Positions 62,690-64,000 of a DNA stretch of 64,000 bases are shown piece after piece. Below the pieces are notes generated by a model. That model did no database searches. It had not been told where the DNA came from and saw only the letters and a list, made by a program, of their open reading frames with translations. The DNA is taken from positions 1 through 64,000 of the forward strand of contig NZ_JACNMQ010000007.1 of the NCBI RefSeq assembly GCF_020622265.1, given 5' to 3'. The position numbers were made by a program, and so were the translations under genes. Each line of letters opens with the position of its first letter. Within the stretch, counting starts at the first letter, position 1. Origin of the DNA: Halomonas sp. M20. GTDB taxonomy: Bacteria > Pseudomonadota > Gammaproteobacteria > Pseudomonadales > Halomonadaceae.

Positions 62690-63874
62690 GTGCTGATCGT
62701 GTTGCCGCGTTTTGCCATCGTTCTTTGTCTGGCGCTGCTGGTCGGGGGCTGTGCCCTTGGCCCGCAACAGCTCACCAGTAGCCGCATGGCTTATAACGAT
62801 GCGGTTCAAGTTACCGAGCAACGCGAACTGCTGCTCAACATCGTTCGGCTGCGCTATCTCGAAACCCCGGAATTTCTGGCGATAAACGGCATTTCTTCCC
62901 AGTTCGAGCTGGATTCCAGCGTCATGCTCGGCGGTGAATTTGATGGTGACGGTGATCTTGCGCTGGTTCAGCCCCAGGCCCAGCTCAGTTTCGCAGAGCG
63001 CCCGACCATTACATTCACCCCACAGCAAGGGCCGGAGTTCACGCGTCAGCTCATCGCGCCCATCGGACCGGAAACGCTCTATCATCTGATCGAGTACGGC
63101 TGGGGGATCGAACGTATATTCAATCTCGCCGTGCGTCAGATCAACGCAGTCGGCGCGCCTATCGGCGTGGCGCGTGAGTCGACCGGGGGTGCAGGGTCAT
63201 CCGAACTGCGCCATATCATCGGAACCTTGGCGCAATGGCAGCGCCAGGGCCATATAGCCCTGAGACTAACCCAGGGGTACGAGCCTGTTTCACCGCGCTT
63301 GTCGGCCAATCAAATTGCCGGCACAGACGTGGTGGATGCCGCCAAGGAGGGCTATCGGCTGCAGGCAAACGATGACGGCTACGTTCTGGCGCGCAAGATG
63401 TATCGCATGACGCTGAACCTGGGCGACGCCTTTGGGCGCACGCCGGCGTGGCAAGAGCTGGCCCATCGGCTGGGCCTGGCGCCGGACCGGCGAAGCTACG
63501 CAATCGACATGGCCAGCGAGCAAATACAGGACGATGTACAAAAGGCAGATACGCTTTATCTTGCCACGCGCTCGCCGTTGGGGATCATGGCGCACCTCGC
63601 CCAGGGGGTCGCTGTGCCCGCCATCGACCTCGAACGCCACGAAGTCGCGGACGCAGAAGCCTCTTCGAGGCCGCCGTTCACCATCATCAGCAGTCCCGAA
63701 AAACCGTCGAATGCCTATCTGGGCGTGCAGCACCGCGGGCACTGGTTTTATCTTGCCGGCGATGACCTGGAATCCCGGCGTAGCCTCGGTGCGCTCATAT
63801 CCTTGCTGCGCCTGGAGCTTAGCGCCGGCGGCAGTCAGAATCTGCCGGTACTGACGCTGCCGGTCGGCCAGTAA
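62690..63874 (+). CDS. Putative lipoprotein of unknown function
   Basis: A 394-residue protein I do not recognise. Visible: a hydrophobic N-terminus with lipobox LVGGC (Cys21), a helical segment with RELLLNIVRLRYLETPEFL (a motif I have seen in uncharacterised gammaproteobacterial lipoproteins), an aromatic-poor core with QPQAQLSFAERPTITFTPQQGPEFTRQL, and a C-terminal segment ending in GGSQNLPVLTLPVGQ. Start is GTG with a weak site (GACAGGACG); GTG 62699 is possible. A gene for another exported protein begins 82 bp downstream, so the two may be one operon. Confidence 0.7.
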   Translation: MLIVLPRFAIVLCLALLVGGCALGPQQLTSSRMAYNDAVQVTEQRELLLNIVRLRYLETPEFLAINGISSQFELDSSVMLGGEFDGDGDLALVQPQAQLSFAERPTITFTPQQGPEFTRQLIAPIGPETLYHLIEYGWGIERIFNLAVRQINAVGAPIGVARESTGGAGSSELRHIIGTLAQWQRQGHIALRLTQGYEPVSPRLSANQIAGTDVVDAAKEGYRLQANDDGYVLARKMYRMTLNLGDAFGRTPAWQELAHRLGLAPDRRSYAIDMASEQIQDDVQKADTLYLATRSPLGIMAHLAQGVAVPAIDLERHEVADAEASSRPPFTIISSPEKPSNAYLGVQHRGHWFYLAGDDLESRRSLGALISLLRLELSAGGSQNLPVLTLPVGQ

Positions 63875-63955
63875 ACTTTCAGACTCTGCGTTGCCTAAGC
63901 GTTGTCCATTGACGTAAAAGAGAGCTAGATCACATTACTCATTATCGGAGAACGC

Positions 63956-64000
63956 ATGAGACTCACCATCCCCCTCACCCTCGCTTCCACATTGCTCCTT
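63956..64000 (+). CDS. Start of a signal-peptide protein, cut by the window edge
   Basis: ATG at 63956 with CGGAG just upstream begins MRLTIPLTLASTLLL, a typical Sec or lipoprotein signal start. Only 15 codons are inside the window, so nothing more can be said. Confidence 0.55.
   Translation, partial: MRLTIPLTLASTLLL

Overview
The window looks like chromosomal DNA of a gammaproteobacterium close to Pseudomonas in gene order but not itself Pseudomonas; a halophile of the Halomonadaceae type is the best guess. This is inferred from synteny and protein character, not from a 16S sequence, because the rRNA operon lies just outside the left edge. Gene order follows known Pseudomonas/E. coli blocks: tyrS beside an rRNA operon, pilT/yggS-proC-yggT-metX-metW, sfsA/dksA-gluQ-cbrX-cbrA-cbrB-crcZ-pcnB-folK-panB-panC, the rimP-nusA-infB-rbfA-truB-rpsO-pnp operon, tRNA-fMet and tRNA-Leu, secG-tpiA-glmM-folP-ftsH-rlmE/yhbY, greA-carB-carA-dapB, dnaJ-dnaK-grpE, and recN/fur/bamE/rnfH/ratA/smpB-ssrA.

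Layout. 1-250: promoter and leader of an rRNA operon running off the left edge on the minus strand. 250-3,731: tyrS, anmK, pilT. 3,771-8,233: plus-strand block for PLP homeostasis, proline and methionine synthesis. 8,253-10,000: ChaN-like protein and sfsA on the minus strand. 10,255-20,771: plus-strand block with dksA, gluQ, the CbrX/CbrA/CbrB regulatory system, a CrcZ-like small RNA with its own sigma54 promoter, then pcnB, folK, panB, panC. 20,902-22,080: thiolase. 22,177-37,433: a long minus-strand run of translation, RNA-decay, cell-wall precursor and protease genes with two tRNAs. 37,617-50,543: yhbY, greA, carBA, dapB, two less conserved genes, and the heat-shock operon behind a clear sigma32 promoter. 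50,760-55,370: recN (LexA box), fur, bamE, rnfH, ratA, smpB and tmRNA.

From 55,371 to the right end the window turns accessory: a decayed type I methyltransferase (hsdM) remnant directly behind the tmRNA 3' end, two perfect palindromes, an ADP-ribosylglycohydrolase, a secreted YtcJ-type amidohydrolase, a CPA1 antiporter, a LysR/YcaC divergent pair, and an unrecognised lipoprotein followed by the start of another secreted protein. This fits a degraded island at the ssrA hotspot, although I see no integrase or second att copy.

The most interesting element is the 845-bp space between cbrB and pcnB. It shows a -24/-12 promoter (16435-16450), an upstream TGTTACC/GGTAACA pair, seven CA-rich AANAANAA motifs and a terminator hairpin. 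That is the architecture of the Pseudomonas CrcZ RNA, which sequesters Hfq/Crc under CbrAB control. The same TGTTACC-N37-GGTAACA spacing recurs exactly upstream of panB.
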